Source of the DNA: Paracoccaceae bacterium | GTDB lineage: Bacteria > Pseudomonadota > Alphaproteobacteria > Rhodobacterales > Rhodobacteraceae | Assembly (NCBI GenBank): GCA_019090795.1 | Contig: JAHRVG010000108.1 | Coordinates: forward strand, 1-47,494 | Reading direction: 5' to 3' | Length of the DNA stretch: 47,494 bases | Part shown: piece by piece, positions 9,052 through 17,436 of the stretch | How the letters are laid out: every line of letters begins with the position of its first letter | Numbering within the stretch: position 1 is the first letter of the stretch | The notes under the pieces: model-generated | The model's database searches: none | What the model was told of the DNA's origin: nothing | The model's input: only the letters and a program-made list of their open reading frames with translations | Program-made: the position numbers and the translations under genes

Positions 9052-10320
9052 GTGGCTCTTATGAAAAGCTGGGTAGAGAGCGCCAACTCTGCCGATACTG
9101 AATTCCCGCTGAACAACCTGCCTTATGGCGTGTTCATGACTGCCGACGATGAGGCCCATTGCTGTGTTGCTATTGGCGACATGATCCTTGATTTAGCGGT
9201 TCTCGAAGATGACGGTGTGATTTCGGTGACCGATGAGCCGGTGTTTGATTTACCGTTTCTGAATGAATTCATGGATGCGGGCAAACCCGCTTGGGATGCC
9301 TTGCGTGCGCGCTTGATGGACCTGTTGTCAGAGGGGGGCGATGACACCCTGCGCGGTGATGCGGAATTGCAATCCATTGCCATGGCCCCGCGCGTGGGTG
9401 CTGAGATGGCGATGCCTTTTGTGGTGGCGGAATACACCGATTTTTATGCAGGTCGCCACCATGCAACCAACGTCGGCACCATGTTTCGCGGTGCGGAAAA
9501 CGCGCTGCCGCCGAATTGGCTGCACATCCCGATTGGCTATAACGGGCGGGCGTCCACTGTGGTGGTTTCCGGCACCGACATCATTCGCCCTAATGGCCAG
9601 TTGAAAGGTCCAGGCGACGAGGTGCCGCGTTTTGGCCCCTGCGCGCGCTTGGATATCGAATTGGAAATGGGCGCGGTTGTTGGCACGGGTAACGCAATGG
9701 GCCAGCCGGTTTCCGTGGCTGAGGCGGACGACATGATCTTTGGTTATGTGCTGCTTAATGATTGGTCCGCGCGCGACATTCAGGCGTGGGAATATCAACC
9801 CCTTGGTCCGTTTCAGGCCAAGGCTTTTGGCACCTCGATCAGCCCTTGGGTAGTGACCAAAGCGGCGCTGGAGCCGTTCCGCACCTCGACCCCTGCGCGT
9901 GAAGAACCCCTGCTGCCACACCTGCAAGAACCTGGCCCAATGCTCTATGATATTGACTTAGCGGTGACGATGCGCCCGGAAGGGGCGAAAACCGAGACAG
10001 TGATTACGCGCACGAATTACAACCAAATGTATTATTCGTCAGCGCAACAATTGTGCCACCACGCATCAAGCGGTTGTGCTATGAATAGTGGCGATTTGCT
10101 GGGGTCCGGCACCATTTCCGGCCCTGAAAAACACGAGCGTGGCTCGCTGTTGGAAATTAGCTGGGGTGGCAAAGAACCCTTCACTCTGGACAGCGGCGAG
10201 ACCCGCAGCTTTCTGGAGGATGGCGATACCATGACCCTCAAAGGTGCAGCCAAGGGTGAGGGCTATCAAATCGGATTTGGCGATTGTGTGGGAAAAATCC
10301 TGCCCGCTGTTAAGGTTTAA
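9052..10320 (+). CDS. fahA: Fumarylacetoacetase
   Basis: Hydrolyses 4-fumarylacetoacetate to fumarate and acetoacetate, the last step of tyrosine/homogentisate degradation (422 aa). The N-terminal SH3-like domain includes the family phrase LPYGVF, and the catalytic domain has DFYAGRHHATNVG, which contains the metal-binding Asp and the catalytic His of the FAH family. The GTG at 9052 has AAGGAAG six bases upstream and is preferred over the ATG at 9061. It lies 21 bp after hmgA and is followed directly by the GGAGG of the next gene, so it is clearly operonic. Confidence 0.96.
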   Translation: MALMKSWVESANSADTEFPLNNLPYGVFMTADDEAHCCVAIGDMILDLAVLEDDGVISVTDEPVFDLPFLNEFMDAGKPAWDALRARLMDLLSEGGDDTLRGDAELQSIAMAPRVGAEMAMPFVVAEYTDFYAGRHHATNVGTMFRGAENALPPNWLHIPIGYNGRASTVVVSGTDIIRPNGQLKGPGDEVPRFGPCARLDIELEMGAVVGTGNAMGQPVSVAEADDMIFGYVLLNDWSARDIQAWEYQPLGPFQAKAFGTSISPWVVTKAALEPFRTSTPAREEPLLPHLQEPGPMLYDIDLAVTMRPEGAKTETVITRTNYNQMYYSSAQQLCHHASSGCAMNSGDLLGSGTISGPEKHERGSLLEISWGGKEPFTLDSGETRSFLEDGDTMTLKGAAKGEGYQIGFGDCVGKILPAVKV

Positions 10321-10330
10321 GGAGGCTCCC

Positions 10331-11281
10331 ATGGCCAAGGCATTTGCGTCCCAAGGGGACATGACAGAGAAGAAAATCACCTTTGAAGAAGTGGGCGAGG
10401 GCCTCTGGGCCTTTACCGCCGAGGGTGATCCCAATTCCGGTGTGATTATCGGGGATGATTCAGTGATGATCGTCGAGGCGCAGGCAACCCCGCGTCTGGC
10501 AAACAAGGTGATTGAGAAGGTGCGCGAAGTTACCGACAAGCCGATCACCCATGTGGTTCTGACCCACTATCACGCGGTGCGGGTTTTGGGCGCATCTGCG
10601 TTCAACGCCGACCAGATCATCATGTCTGATGCAGCCCGCGGCATGGTGATGGAGCGGGGGCAAGAAGATTGGGATAGCGAGTTTCAACGCTTTCCACGGC
10701 TGTTTGAAGGGCATGAAAGCATCCCCGGCCTGACCTTTCCGACCACCACTTTCAGCGACAGCATGACGGTTTATCTGGGTAATCGCCGCATTGAAATCAA
10801 ACAGATTGGCCGTGCCCATACCGCTGGTGATAGTGTGATTTGGGTGCCGGATGAGCAGGTGATGTTCTCGGGCGATATCGTGGAATACAACTCTGCCTGC
10901 TATTGCGGTGACGGTTATTTTGGCGAGTGGGGCAGCACGCTGGATGCGGTGAAAGCCTATAATCCCCAAAGTATTGCACCGGGGCGCGGAGACGCGCTGG
11001 TTGGGTTGGATCGTGTGAACGAGGCGATTGAGAATACCCGTGATTTCGTGGAAAGCACCTATCGACCGGCGGCGCGTGTGGCGGCCAAAAACGGCACGCT
11101 CAAGGATGCTTGGGATGCGGTGCGCGAGGAATGTGATCCAAAGTTCAAGGACTACGCAATTTACGAGCACTGCCTGCCTTTTAACGTTGCGCGCGCCTAT
11201 GACGAAGCCCGCGGCATCGCCCATCCCCGCATTTGGACCGCACAGCGCGATCTGGACATGTGGGAGGATTTGCAAGGCTGA
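10331..11281 (+). CDS. Metallo-beta-lactamase fold protein with a single retained metal site
   Basis: A 316-aa MBL-fold protein; the ATG at 10331 follows GGAGG at 10321-10325. The usual HxHxDH motif reads H79-Y-H81-A-V83-R84, so the Asp and His of metal site 2 are missing, and the third site-2 ligand (normally His in a PGHG-like turn) is Arg219. The site-1 ligands are kept (His79, His81, His163 in AHTAGD), as is the bridging Asp182 (FSGD). It may bind one zinc, or have a different activity. Its position just after fahA suggests a role in handling a homogentisate-pathway intermediate, conjugate or thioester, but the substrate cannot be read from sequence. Confidence 0.85.
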   Translation: MAKAFASQGDMTEKKITFEEVGEGLWAFTAEGDPNSGVIIGDDSVMIVEAQATPRLANKVIEKVREVTDKPITHVVLTHYHAVRVLGASAFNADQIIMSDAARGMVMERGQEDWDSEFQRFPRLFEGHESIPGLTFPTTTFSDSMTVYLGNRRIEIKQIGRAHTAGDSVIWVPDEQVMFSGDIVEYNSACYCGDGYFGEWGSTLDAVKAYNPQSIAPGRGDALVGLDRVNEAIENTRDFVESTYRPAARVAAKNGTLKDAWDAVREECDPKFKDYAIYEHCLPFNVARAYDEARGIAHPRIWTAQRDLDMWEDLQG

Positions 11282-11283
11282 TA

Positions 11284-11317
11284 GCGACCACCCCGCGCGT
11301 GATGCGGGGATTGTCGC
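11284..11317 (+). other. Intercistronic hairpin
   Basis: Within the 104-bp gap between the MBL gene and the monooxygenase gene, CCCCGC at 11291-11296 pairs with GCGGGG at 11304-11309, and an outer GCGAC/GTCGC helix flanks it. No T-run follows, so an RNA-processing or stabilising hairpin, or a weak attenuator, is more likely than a strong terminator. Confidence 0.4.
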
Positions 11318-11385
11318 CGTTAAGGGGAGTTTCGATTTAAAGCGGAGCGGCGGCGAATACATCTGACATGAAATAGGAGAGACCT

Positions 11386-13191
11386 GTGAATAAAATATTT
11401 GAAATTCCTATGTACCCCTACACCCGCTCGAAAGATCAAGACGCCACATCTCCTGTGCGCCATCCGGTTGTGATCATTGGGGCCGGGCCAGTTGGTCTAG
11501 GGGCAGCGATTGATCTAGCACAGCAAGATGTTCCAGTGGTTGTTCTGGATGACAACGACAAAGTGTCCTTTGGCTCTCGTGCCATCTGTTTTTCCAAGCG
11601 TTGTCTGGAGGTTCTGGATCGCCTTGGTTGCGGCCAGCCGATGGTGGATAAAGGTGTGTTGTGGGATACTGGCAAAGTGTTTTTTGGGGATCGTAAGGTT
11701 TACGATTTCAACTTGCTGCCCGAAGATGGCCACAAGATGCCGGCTTTCATCAATCTGCAACAGTATTATTTCGAAGAATACATGGTGGACCGCGTCAAGG
11801 CCTTGCAGGCAATGGGTAAGCCAATCGAAATCCGGGGCAAGAACAAGGTTTCCGCCATTGGCACCCACGATAATCAGGTGGTTCTGGAAATCGACACACC
11901 AGAGGGATCTTATAACATTGTGGCCGAGTGGCTGATTGCTTGTGATGGTGCCGGCTCGCCCACCCGTCGGATGCTGGGTAAAGATTTCGTTGGCCGAGAG
12001 TTTGAGGATAATTTCTTGATTGCCGATGTGATTATGGAGGCTGATTTCCCGGCGGAACGCTGGTTCTGGTTTGATCCGCCGTTCAATAAGGGCCAATCGG
12101 CCCTGCTGCACAAGCAACCAGACAACGTTTGGCGGATTGATTTTCAGCTGGGCTGGGACATCGACAAGGAAGAGGAACAAAAACCGGAAAACGTCATTCC
12201 CCGCCTCAAGGCGATGCTGGGTGACGAGGTTGATTTTGAGCTGGAGTGGGTGTCAGTCTACACCTTCCAATGCCGCCGCATGGAGGATTTCCGCCATGGT
12301 CGCGTGTTGTTTGCAGGCGATAGCGCGCATCAGGTCTCTCCTTTTGGTGCACGCGGGGCCAACAGCGGCTTGCAGGATACGGATAACCTGTGCTGGAAGC
12401 TGAAACTGGTGATGGATGGCAAAGCGGACGAGAGCCTGCTGGACAGCTATTCCCGTGAACGGGTTTACGGCGCGGATGAAAATATTCTGAACTCTACCCG
12501 ATCCACTGATTTCATTACGCCCAAATCAAAGGCCAGCCGTTTGCTGCGCGACGCGGTTCTGGATCTGTCAGCGGAAAACGCATTTGCCCGCCCACTGGTG
12601 AACTCGGGCCGCCTGTCGGTGCCTTGTGTCTATGACGGATCAACTCTGAACGGGCCGGATACGGCATCTCTGCCCGATTGTAGCCGGGTAGGTTCAGCCT
12701 TGATGGATGCACCCTACGCAGATGGCTTCCTGTCCGAAAAGCTGGGTGACAATTTCCAGATACTGGCGTTCAACTGCGATGCTGAACCCGTTAGCATAAA
12801 TGGGGTTGAGGCTGAGGTTCTGAAGATCAACACTGACGATATGCCGCTGATGCAAGAACGCTATCTGGGTGATGCTCACACGGCGATTTATCTGATGCGC
12901 CCTGACCAGATAGTGACGGCGCGCTGGTTGGTCGCTGACAGCGACACAATCGCGGCAGCACTAAAACAGGGGTGGGAGGCTAACATGACAAATCTGATCA
13001 CAACACCGAATATCCCGAATGCGGATGATTTTTACGCGGAACTTTTGGCGGCTCATGAAGGTCTGGCAGATGCCGACAGCAACGCATTGAACGCCCGTCT
13101 TTTGCTGACTCTGAGCAATCATATCGGCGATCGCGACGTATTGTCCGAGGCGCTGGCGCTGGCCCGTACTGCGGGCAAAAACCAAGCTTGA
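11386..13191 (+). CDS. FAD-dependent aromatic monooxygenase fused to a DUF2783 domain
   Basis: Class A flavoprotein monooxygenase related to MhpA-type hydroxylases (601 aa). It has an N-terminal dinucleotide site VIIGAGPVGLGAAIDL, a second FAD motif LFAGDSAHQVSPFGARG, and a thioredoxin-like C-terminal region. The GTG start follows AGGAGAG. The final 68 residues (from the ATG at 12985) resemble DUF2783, which from memory is usually a separate small gene just downstream. Here the frame is continuous, yet a GGGAGG motif sits just before the internal ATG. In this cluster it may hydroxylate a hydroxyphenylacetate or similar compound to homogentisate; that is inference. Confidence 0.88.
   Translation: MNKIFEIPMYPYTRSKDQDATSPVRHPVVIIGAGPVGLGAAIDLAQQDVPVVVLDDNDKVSFGSRAICFSKRCLEVLDRLGCGQPMVDKGVLWDTGKVFFGDRKVYDFNLLPEDGHKMPAFINLQQYYFEEYMVDRVKALQAMGKPIEIRGKNKVSAIGTHDNQVVLEIDTPEGSYNIVAEWLIACDGAGSPTRRMLGKDFVGREFEDNFLIADVIMEADFPAERWFWFDPPFNKGQSALLHKQPDNVWRIDFQLGWDIDKEEEQKPENVIPRLKAMLGDEVDFELEWVSVYTFQCRRMEDFRHGRVLFAGDSAHQVSPFGARGANSGLQDTDNLCWKLKLVMDGKADESLLDSYSRERVYGADENILNSTRSTDFITPKSKASRLLRDAVLDLSAENAFARPLVNSGRLSVPCVYDGSTLNGPDTASLPDCSRVGSALMDAPYADGFLSEKLGDNFQILAFNCDAEPVSINGVEAEVLKINTDDMPLMQERYLGDAHTAIYLMRPDQIVTARWLVADSDTIAAALKQGWEANMTNLITTPNIPNADDFYAELLAAHEGLADADSNALNARLLLTLSNHIGDRDVLSEALALARTAGKNQA
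12985..13191 (+). other. DUF2783-like module with its own potential ribosome site
   Basis: The 68-aa stretch (DDFYAELLAAHEGL, ALNARLLLTLSNHIGDRD) matches my recollection of DUF2783. It is in frame with the monooxygenase but begins at an ATG preceded by GGGAGG, so it could also be made as a separate small protein. A one-base loss upstream would end the monooxygenase at the TGA overlapping this ATG, and a one-base gain would end it at the TAA just before. That is what two formerly separate genes, or a homopolymer sequencing error in the G-rich stretch, would look like. Confidence 0.6.
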
Positions 13192-13200
13192 GGGTAGGTC

Positions 13201-13554
13201 ATGCCACATTTTGTAATCGAGTACTCGCGTGATTTGGAAGATCGTTATGATCTGTCCGAAGTCATGGAAATCACCTATGCAAGTGGTGTCGAAAGCGGCG
13301 TTATGGCCGCCGACAACATCAAGGTAAGGGCGCGGCCCTATGACCATTACCGGATACTGGATGACGGTGACAGCTTTCTTCATACCACGGTGTTTTTGCT
13401 AGGGGGGCGCACAGATCCACAAAAGGAACAAGTAGCCCGGATCCTGCGCGAGAATTTGCAAAGCTATTTGCAGGACGTAACCAGCATCAGTGTGGACATT
13501 CGGGACATGAATCCCCAAGTCTACAAGAAGCGGGTTCTGCCTGGAAAAGGCTAG
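13201..13554 (+). CDS. 5-carboxymethyl-2-hydroxymuconate isomerase-like tautomerase
   Basis: A 117-aa protein of the CHMI/HpaF branch of the tautomerase superfamily, in which the amino-terminal proline exposed after Met removal is the catalytic base. The N-terminus MPHFVIEYS supplies Pro1, and the later segment IKVRARPYDHYRI is typical of the family. CHMI normally acts in the homoprotocatechuate pathway, not the homogentisate one, so its place nine bases after the monooxygenase stop is unusual. It may tautomerise an intermediate made by the monooxygenase. Family assignment is good; the substrate is unknown. Confidence 0.82.
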   Translation: MPHFVIEYSRDLEDRYDLSEVMEITYASGVESGVMAADNIKVRARPYDHYRILDDGDSFLHTTVFLLGGRTDPQKEQVARILRENLQSYLQDVTSISVDIRDMNPQVYKKRVLPGKG

Positions 13555-13684
13555 GTAATCATGCTGAACCTGCGCAAGGTGCTTTTAAGTTGGTCCTGTT
13601 TCCCCAAAAAGCAGGAATTGTAGACACTTTGATGATATCCAGCAGATAATTAGTTAATGCTGAATACGTATTGGGGGGAATAAC

Positions 13685-14437
13685 ATGGTTATGGACAGCT
13701 TTGAGAAGTCGGTATTTTCGACCAGTGCGGTTGATGGGAAGCGGCTACAACATGATGTTTACACCAAAGGGGACGGGCCGGTTGTCCTGATTATTCAGGA
13801 ATTGCCGGGGATAGGGATGGAAACGCTTGCGCTTGCTGACAGGCTGGCAGATGCGGGCTTTCGGGTCGTCCTGCCGCATCTTTTTGGGCCACTCGGAAAA
13901 ATTTCCTTTGCTGGGAACCTGCGGCGCGTATTTTGTATGCGGCGCGAGTTCGCTTTGTTTTCCAAGCACGAGGCCTCTCCGGTGGTGAACTGGCTTGCCG
14001 CCCTGTGCAACCATGTAAAGGATCAATACAAAGTGGCGGGGGTTGGGGTGATTGGCATGTGCCTAACTGGCAATTTCGCGATTTCGCTGATGGCTGATCC
14101 GGCAGTTCTGGCGGCGGTGACTTCGCAGCCGTCCTTGCCCTTGCAGAGCCAGAAAGCCTTGCACATGTCGCCAAAAGATATTGAGGATATCCGTCAGGCG
14201 CTGGATGAAAAGGGCGCGATGTTGGCATTCCGGTTTGCGGGTGACAAGATTTGCAGGCCCGCCAAGTTTGACGCGATTGAAGCGGCCTTTAATCGAGATC
14301 ACGACAGGATCAAGCTGACCCATCTGGAGGGCAAGGATCACTCGGTGCTGACCTTGGATTTCAATGATGAGGCGGGTTCGCCGACGGATTTGGCGCTACA
14401 GGAAATCATCGGCTATTTTGGCGCGCGGCTGGCTTAA
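13685..14437 (+). CDS. Dienelactone hydrolase family protein
   Basis: Alpha/beta hydrolase of the DLH family (250 aa) with a cysteine nucleophile in GMCLTG (Cys126), an Asp in the FAGDKICRPAKFD region and a His in GKDHSVLT, giving the Cys-Asp-His triad of the family. An oxyanion segment IIQELPGIG lies near residue 40. The ATG follows a G-rich GGGGGGAA ribosome site. A 130-bp gap separates it from the CHMI-like gene and holds only a weak 5-bp-stem hairpin (13594-13616), so it may have its own promoter. It may hydrolyse a lactone from aromatic breakdown. It ends two bases from the convergent phosphatase gene. Confidence 0.85.
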   Translation: MVMDSFEKSVFSTSAVDGKRLQHDVYTKGDGPVVLIIQELPGIGMETLALADRLADAGFRVVLPHLFGPLGKISFAGNLRRVFCMRREFALFSKHEASPVVNWLAALCNHVKDQYKVAGVGVIGMCLTGNFAISLMADPAVLAAVTSQPSLPLQSQKALHMSPKDIEDIRQALDEKGAMLAFRFAGDKICRPAKFDAIEAAFNRDHDRIKLTHLEGKDHSVLTLDFNDEAGSPTDLALQEIIGYFGARLA

Positions 14438-14439
14438 CC

Positions 14440-15198
14440 CTAAATAGTACCCGGCGGCAGATGCAGAATTTCGCACCGCCCGCTGGCGGAGATCTGCCAA
14501 ACGCCAGTTTCATCTAGAACGATGGCAGACAGCCGTTTGCCATAGGCGGCACCGGTATCAATATTTATGCGATTGCCATAGTGGGTAACATCGTCAATCG
14601 GTGTGTGGCCATGAACGATAACCTTGGCATAGTTTTCGGTTGAAATATGGAAAGGTTTGCGCACCCAAATCAGGTCATCCTCGATCTGCTCGTCCAGTGG
14701 CACGCCGGGTTTCACCCCTGCATGGCAGAAAAAATGGGTATCACTTTGCCAGACATTGGGCAGGTTCTCCAGATAGGCCAGATGGCTGTCAGGCACGGCG
14801 GCAAGGGCCTCGGCTTGCAGCTGTTCCAGTGATTTGTCGTCGCTGTATTCGACGCCATATGAAGCCAGTGTTTCGCGCCCACCCATGCGTGGATGTAGCC
14901 AAGTGTAATCGGGGCGCAGGATCGGGTCGGCAGCAAGGGGGTCTTTCAGAAACATGGCGAACAGGCGATCGTGGTTACCGCGTAAAACAACCCATGGCCT
15001 GCCCGCATCGGCACCCGCCATAAGGTGGTCAATCACGCCTTTGCTGTCGGGCCGCCGGTCGACCAGATCGCCGATGTGGATGATGACGGGGTCAACAGCC
15101 GATTGAGTGGTGATGTCAGCTTCAATACAGCTGTGGATTGCGCGTAGCTGGTCCAAGTCGCCGTGAATGTCGCCAATAGCATAGATTGTCCGGGTCAT
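14440..15198 (-). CDS. PPP-family metallophosphoesterase
   Basis: Calcineurin-like phosphoesterase of the bacterial PPP group (252 aa; PrpA/ApaH-like), with the full set of metal motifs: GDIHGD at residues 9-14, GDLVDRR about 35 residues later, GNHD, and a C-terminal VHGHTPIDD. Such enzymes dephosphorylate proteins or cleave dinucleoside polyphosphates; the sequence does not decide which. The frame is open to 15366, but the ATG at 15198 is preferred because AAGGAA lies eight bases upstream and the family begins a few residues before GDIHGD. It is divergent from hisC across a 217-bp gap with no other recognisable gene. Confidence 0.88.
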   Translation of the reverse strand: MTRTIYAIGDIHGDLDQLRAIHSCIEADITTQSAVDPVIIHIGDLVDRRPDSKGVIDHLMAGADAGRPWVVLRGNHDRLFAMFLKDPLAADPILRPDYTWLHPRMGGRETLASYGVEYSDDKSLEQLQAEALAAVPDSHLAYLENLPNVWQSDTHFFCHAGVKPGVPLDEQIEDDLIWVRKPFHISTENYAKVIVHGHTPIDDVTHYGNRINIDTGAAYGKRLSAIVLDETGVWQISASGRCEILHLPPGTI

Positions 15199-15415
15199 TG
15201 GGGGTTCCTTGTAAGACATTGTTCGCAGGCCAGCCAACGGGTGCCATGCGACGCTTCTTTGTATGCAGAGACTGAAAGGTTTTAAACCCCGTGGCGCAGC
15301 CAAGCTGAAATTAATTGATGTGGCGGGTGGCGAAGGAATGGATGCGTTTTTTGTTGCACTGGTCAAGTTGTAGTCGGGGCGTTAAAAGCTGCCCTGACCT
15401 ATATAGGACAAGCTC

Positions 15416-16516
15416 ATGGCACAAAAAATACAACCGCAACCGGGGATCATGGACATTGAACTATATGTCGGTGGCAAAGGGCATGTGGACGGTGTTTCCA
15501 ACACTGTCAAGTTGAGTTCGAACGAAAACCCTTACGGGGCCTGTGAGAAAGCCAAGCAGGCATTTCGTGCTGTGGCGGGGAATATGCATATCTACCCATC
15601 TTCGGATCACGCAGAGCTGCGCCACGCGATAGCGCAGGTGAATGGGCTGGACGGGGATCGAATTATTTGTGGTAACGGCTCGGATGAGGTTCTGTCGTTC
15701 TTGACGCAAGCCTATGCGGGTGTTGGCGACGAGGTTTTATTCACTGATCACGGATTTTCAATGTACCGGATTTGTGCTCTAGGGGCGGGGGCAACTCCGG
15801 TGGAGGCACCTGAGAAAGAGCGCTGCACCGATGTGGATGCGCTGTTGGCTGCGGTGACAGAGCGCACCAAGCTGGTGTTTCTGGCCAACCCGAACAACCC
15901 GACCGGCACGATGATTTCGGAGGCCGAGATTGAACGTCTGGCGGATGGTTTGCCTGCGGGGGCCTTGCTGGTTCTGGATGGGGCCTATGCGGAATTTGTC
16001 GAGGGCTTTGATGGTCATGCAGGTCTGGTGGACAGTCGCGACAATGTGTTTATGACCCGCACGTTTTCCAAGATTTACGGACTTGGTGGATTGCGCATCG
16101 GCTGGGGCTATGGACCGGCAGGGATTGTGGATACGCTGCACCGCCTGCGCGGGCCATTCAACATCAACGCGGGCGCTTTGGCAGCAGCCGAGGCGGCGGT
16201 TCTGGATCAAGCTTATGTTGAAAAATGCCGTGTGGAGAACGCCAAGTGGCGGGACTGGCTGATTGCGGCCTTGGCCGAGGCCGGTATTCCAGCAGATGCA
16301 TCGCACGCCAACTTTGTTCTGGCGCGTTTTGACAGCGAAGTAGAGGCCGAGGCGGCGGATGAACGCCTGAAACAGAACGGGCTGATTGTTCGGCTAGTAA
16401 AAGGTTATAAATTGCCTAAATGTTTGCGGATCACCATCGGCAAAGGGGCCGATTGCAAGCGCGTGGCGGCTGTGTTGAAGCAGTTCAAAGAAGAACAAGG
16501 AAACTCAGAGCAGTGA
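15416..16516 (+). CDS. hisC: Histidinol-phosphate aminotransferase
   Basis: PLP-dependent class I/II aminotransferase (366 aa) that converts imidazole-acetol phosphate to histidinol phosphate. It has the substrate segment [10 protein letters not shown] near residue 35, [11 protein letters not shown], and the PLP lysine in [16 protein letters not shown]. An AGGA lies just before the ATG. It overlaps the prephenate dehydrogenase gene by four bases (GTGA), a common alphaproteobacterial arrangement. HisC-type enzymes often also transaminate aromatic keto acids, so a role in Tyr/Phe synthesis is likely in this context. Confidence 0.94.
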   Translation: MAQKIQPQPGIMDIELYVGGKGHVDGVSNTVKLSSNENPYGACEKAKQAFRAVAGNMHIYPSSDHAELRHAIAQVNGLDGDRIICGNGSDEVLSFLTQAYAGVGDEVLFTDHGFSMYRICALGAGATPVEAPEKERCTDVDALLAAVTERTKLVFLANPNNPTGTMISEAEIERLADGLPAGALLVLDGAYAEFVEGFDGHAGLVDSRDNVFMTRTFSKIYGLGGLRIGWGYGPAGIVDTLHRLRGPFNINAGALAAAEAAVLDQAYVEKCRVENAKWRDWLIAALAEAGIPADASHANFVLARFDSEVEAEAADERLKQNGLIVRLVKGYKLPKCLRITIGKGADCKRVAAVLKQFKEEQGNSEQ

Positions 16517-17436
16517 CGCAGATTTATAACAAAGTGGCACTGATTGGCCTTGGCTTGATTGCCGGATCAATCGGTTATGCAGTGAAACGTGGGGGGATGG
16601 CCGGTTCGGTTGTGGGCTATGCACGCACGCCTGATACCCGTGCCACAGCGCTGGAGCTCGGTTTTGTCGATGCGGTATTCGACACCGCAGCCGAAGCTGT
16701 TGTGGATGCAGATCTGGTAATTCTCTGCGTGCCTGTGGGTGCTATGTCCGATGTGGCACGCGCTATCGCACCTAACCTGAAACCCGGTGCGACGGTATCA
16801 GATGTGGGTTCGGTCAAGCAGGCAGTGGTCGAGGCGGTCGCGCCGCATTTGCCGGATGGCGTTCATTTTGTACCTACCCACCCGATGGCGGGAACAGAGC
16901 ATTCCGGCCCGCATGCAGGCTTTGCAGAGTTGTTTGACAATCGCTGGTGCCTGACGACGCCTCTGGATAACTCCGACCCCCAAGCGGTAGAGCGGCTGGA
17001 AGATTTCTGGCGCGGCTTGGGGGCGAATGTGGAGCGAATGGAGGTCGAGCACCACGATCTGGTCGTCGCCGTTACCTCTCATGCACCGCATCTGATCGCA
17101 TACACTATGGTGGGTGTGGCCGATGATATGGAGCGGGTTAGCAACACTGAGGTGGTTAACCTCTCGGCTGCTGGTTTTCGCGATTTCACCCGAATTGCGG
17201 CTTCCGACCCTACAATGTGGCGCGATGTATTCCTGAACAACAAAGTGGCAACGCTGGAAATTCTGGGGCGTTTCACCGAGGAGCTATTCGCCTTGCAACG
17301 GGCCATCCGCAAGGGTGACGGGCAAAAGCTGTTTGACTATTTCACCCACACCCGCGCTGTGCGCAAAAGCATCATTGAGGCGGGGCAAGATACCGATGCA
17401 CCGGATTTCGGGCGTGGTGCGCCCAAGGAGACCTGA
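16513..17436 (+). CDS. tyrA: Prephenate/arogenate dehydrogenase
   Basis: NAD(P)-dependent oxidative decarboxylation of prephenate (or arogenate) in tyrosine synthesis (307 aa). The Rossmann motif [13 protein letters not shown] is at residues 9-21, followed by the catalytic region [12 protein letters not shown]. The GTG at 16513 overlaps the hisC stop, and AAGGAA lies upstream inside hisC; the longer open frame to 16420 lies within hisC and is rejected. The stop overlaps the next ATG by one base (TGATG), so hisC-tyrA-extensin are tightly coupled. Confidence 0.94.
   Translation: MTQIYNKVALIGLGLIAGSIGYAVKRGGMAGSVVGYARTPDTRATALELGFVDAVFDTAAEAVVDADLVILCVPVGAMSDVARAIAPNLKPGATVSDVGSVKQAVVEAVAPHLPDGVHFVPTHPMAGTEHSGPHAGFAELFDNRWCLTTPLDNSDPQAVERLEDFWRGLGANVERMEVEHHDLVVAVTSHAPHLIAYTMVGVADDMERVSNTEVVNLSAAGFRDFTRIAASDPTMWRDVFLNNKVATLEILGRFTEELFALQRAIRKGDGQKLFDYFTHTRAVRKSIIEAGQDTDAPDFGRGAPKET

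Noticed and set aside
10244-10330. N-terminal extension of the MBL-fold protein from 10244
   Set aside because: It overlaps the end of fahA in another phase, and a strong GGAGG site directly precedes the ATG at 10331.
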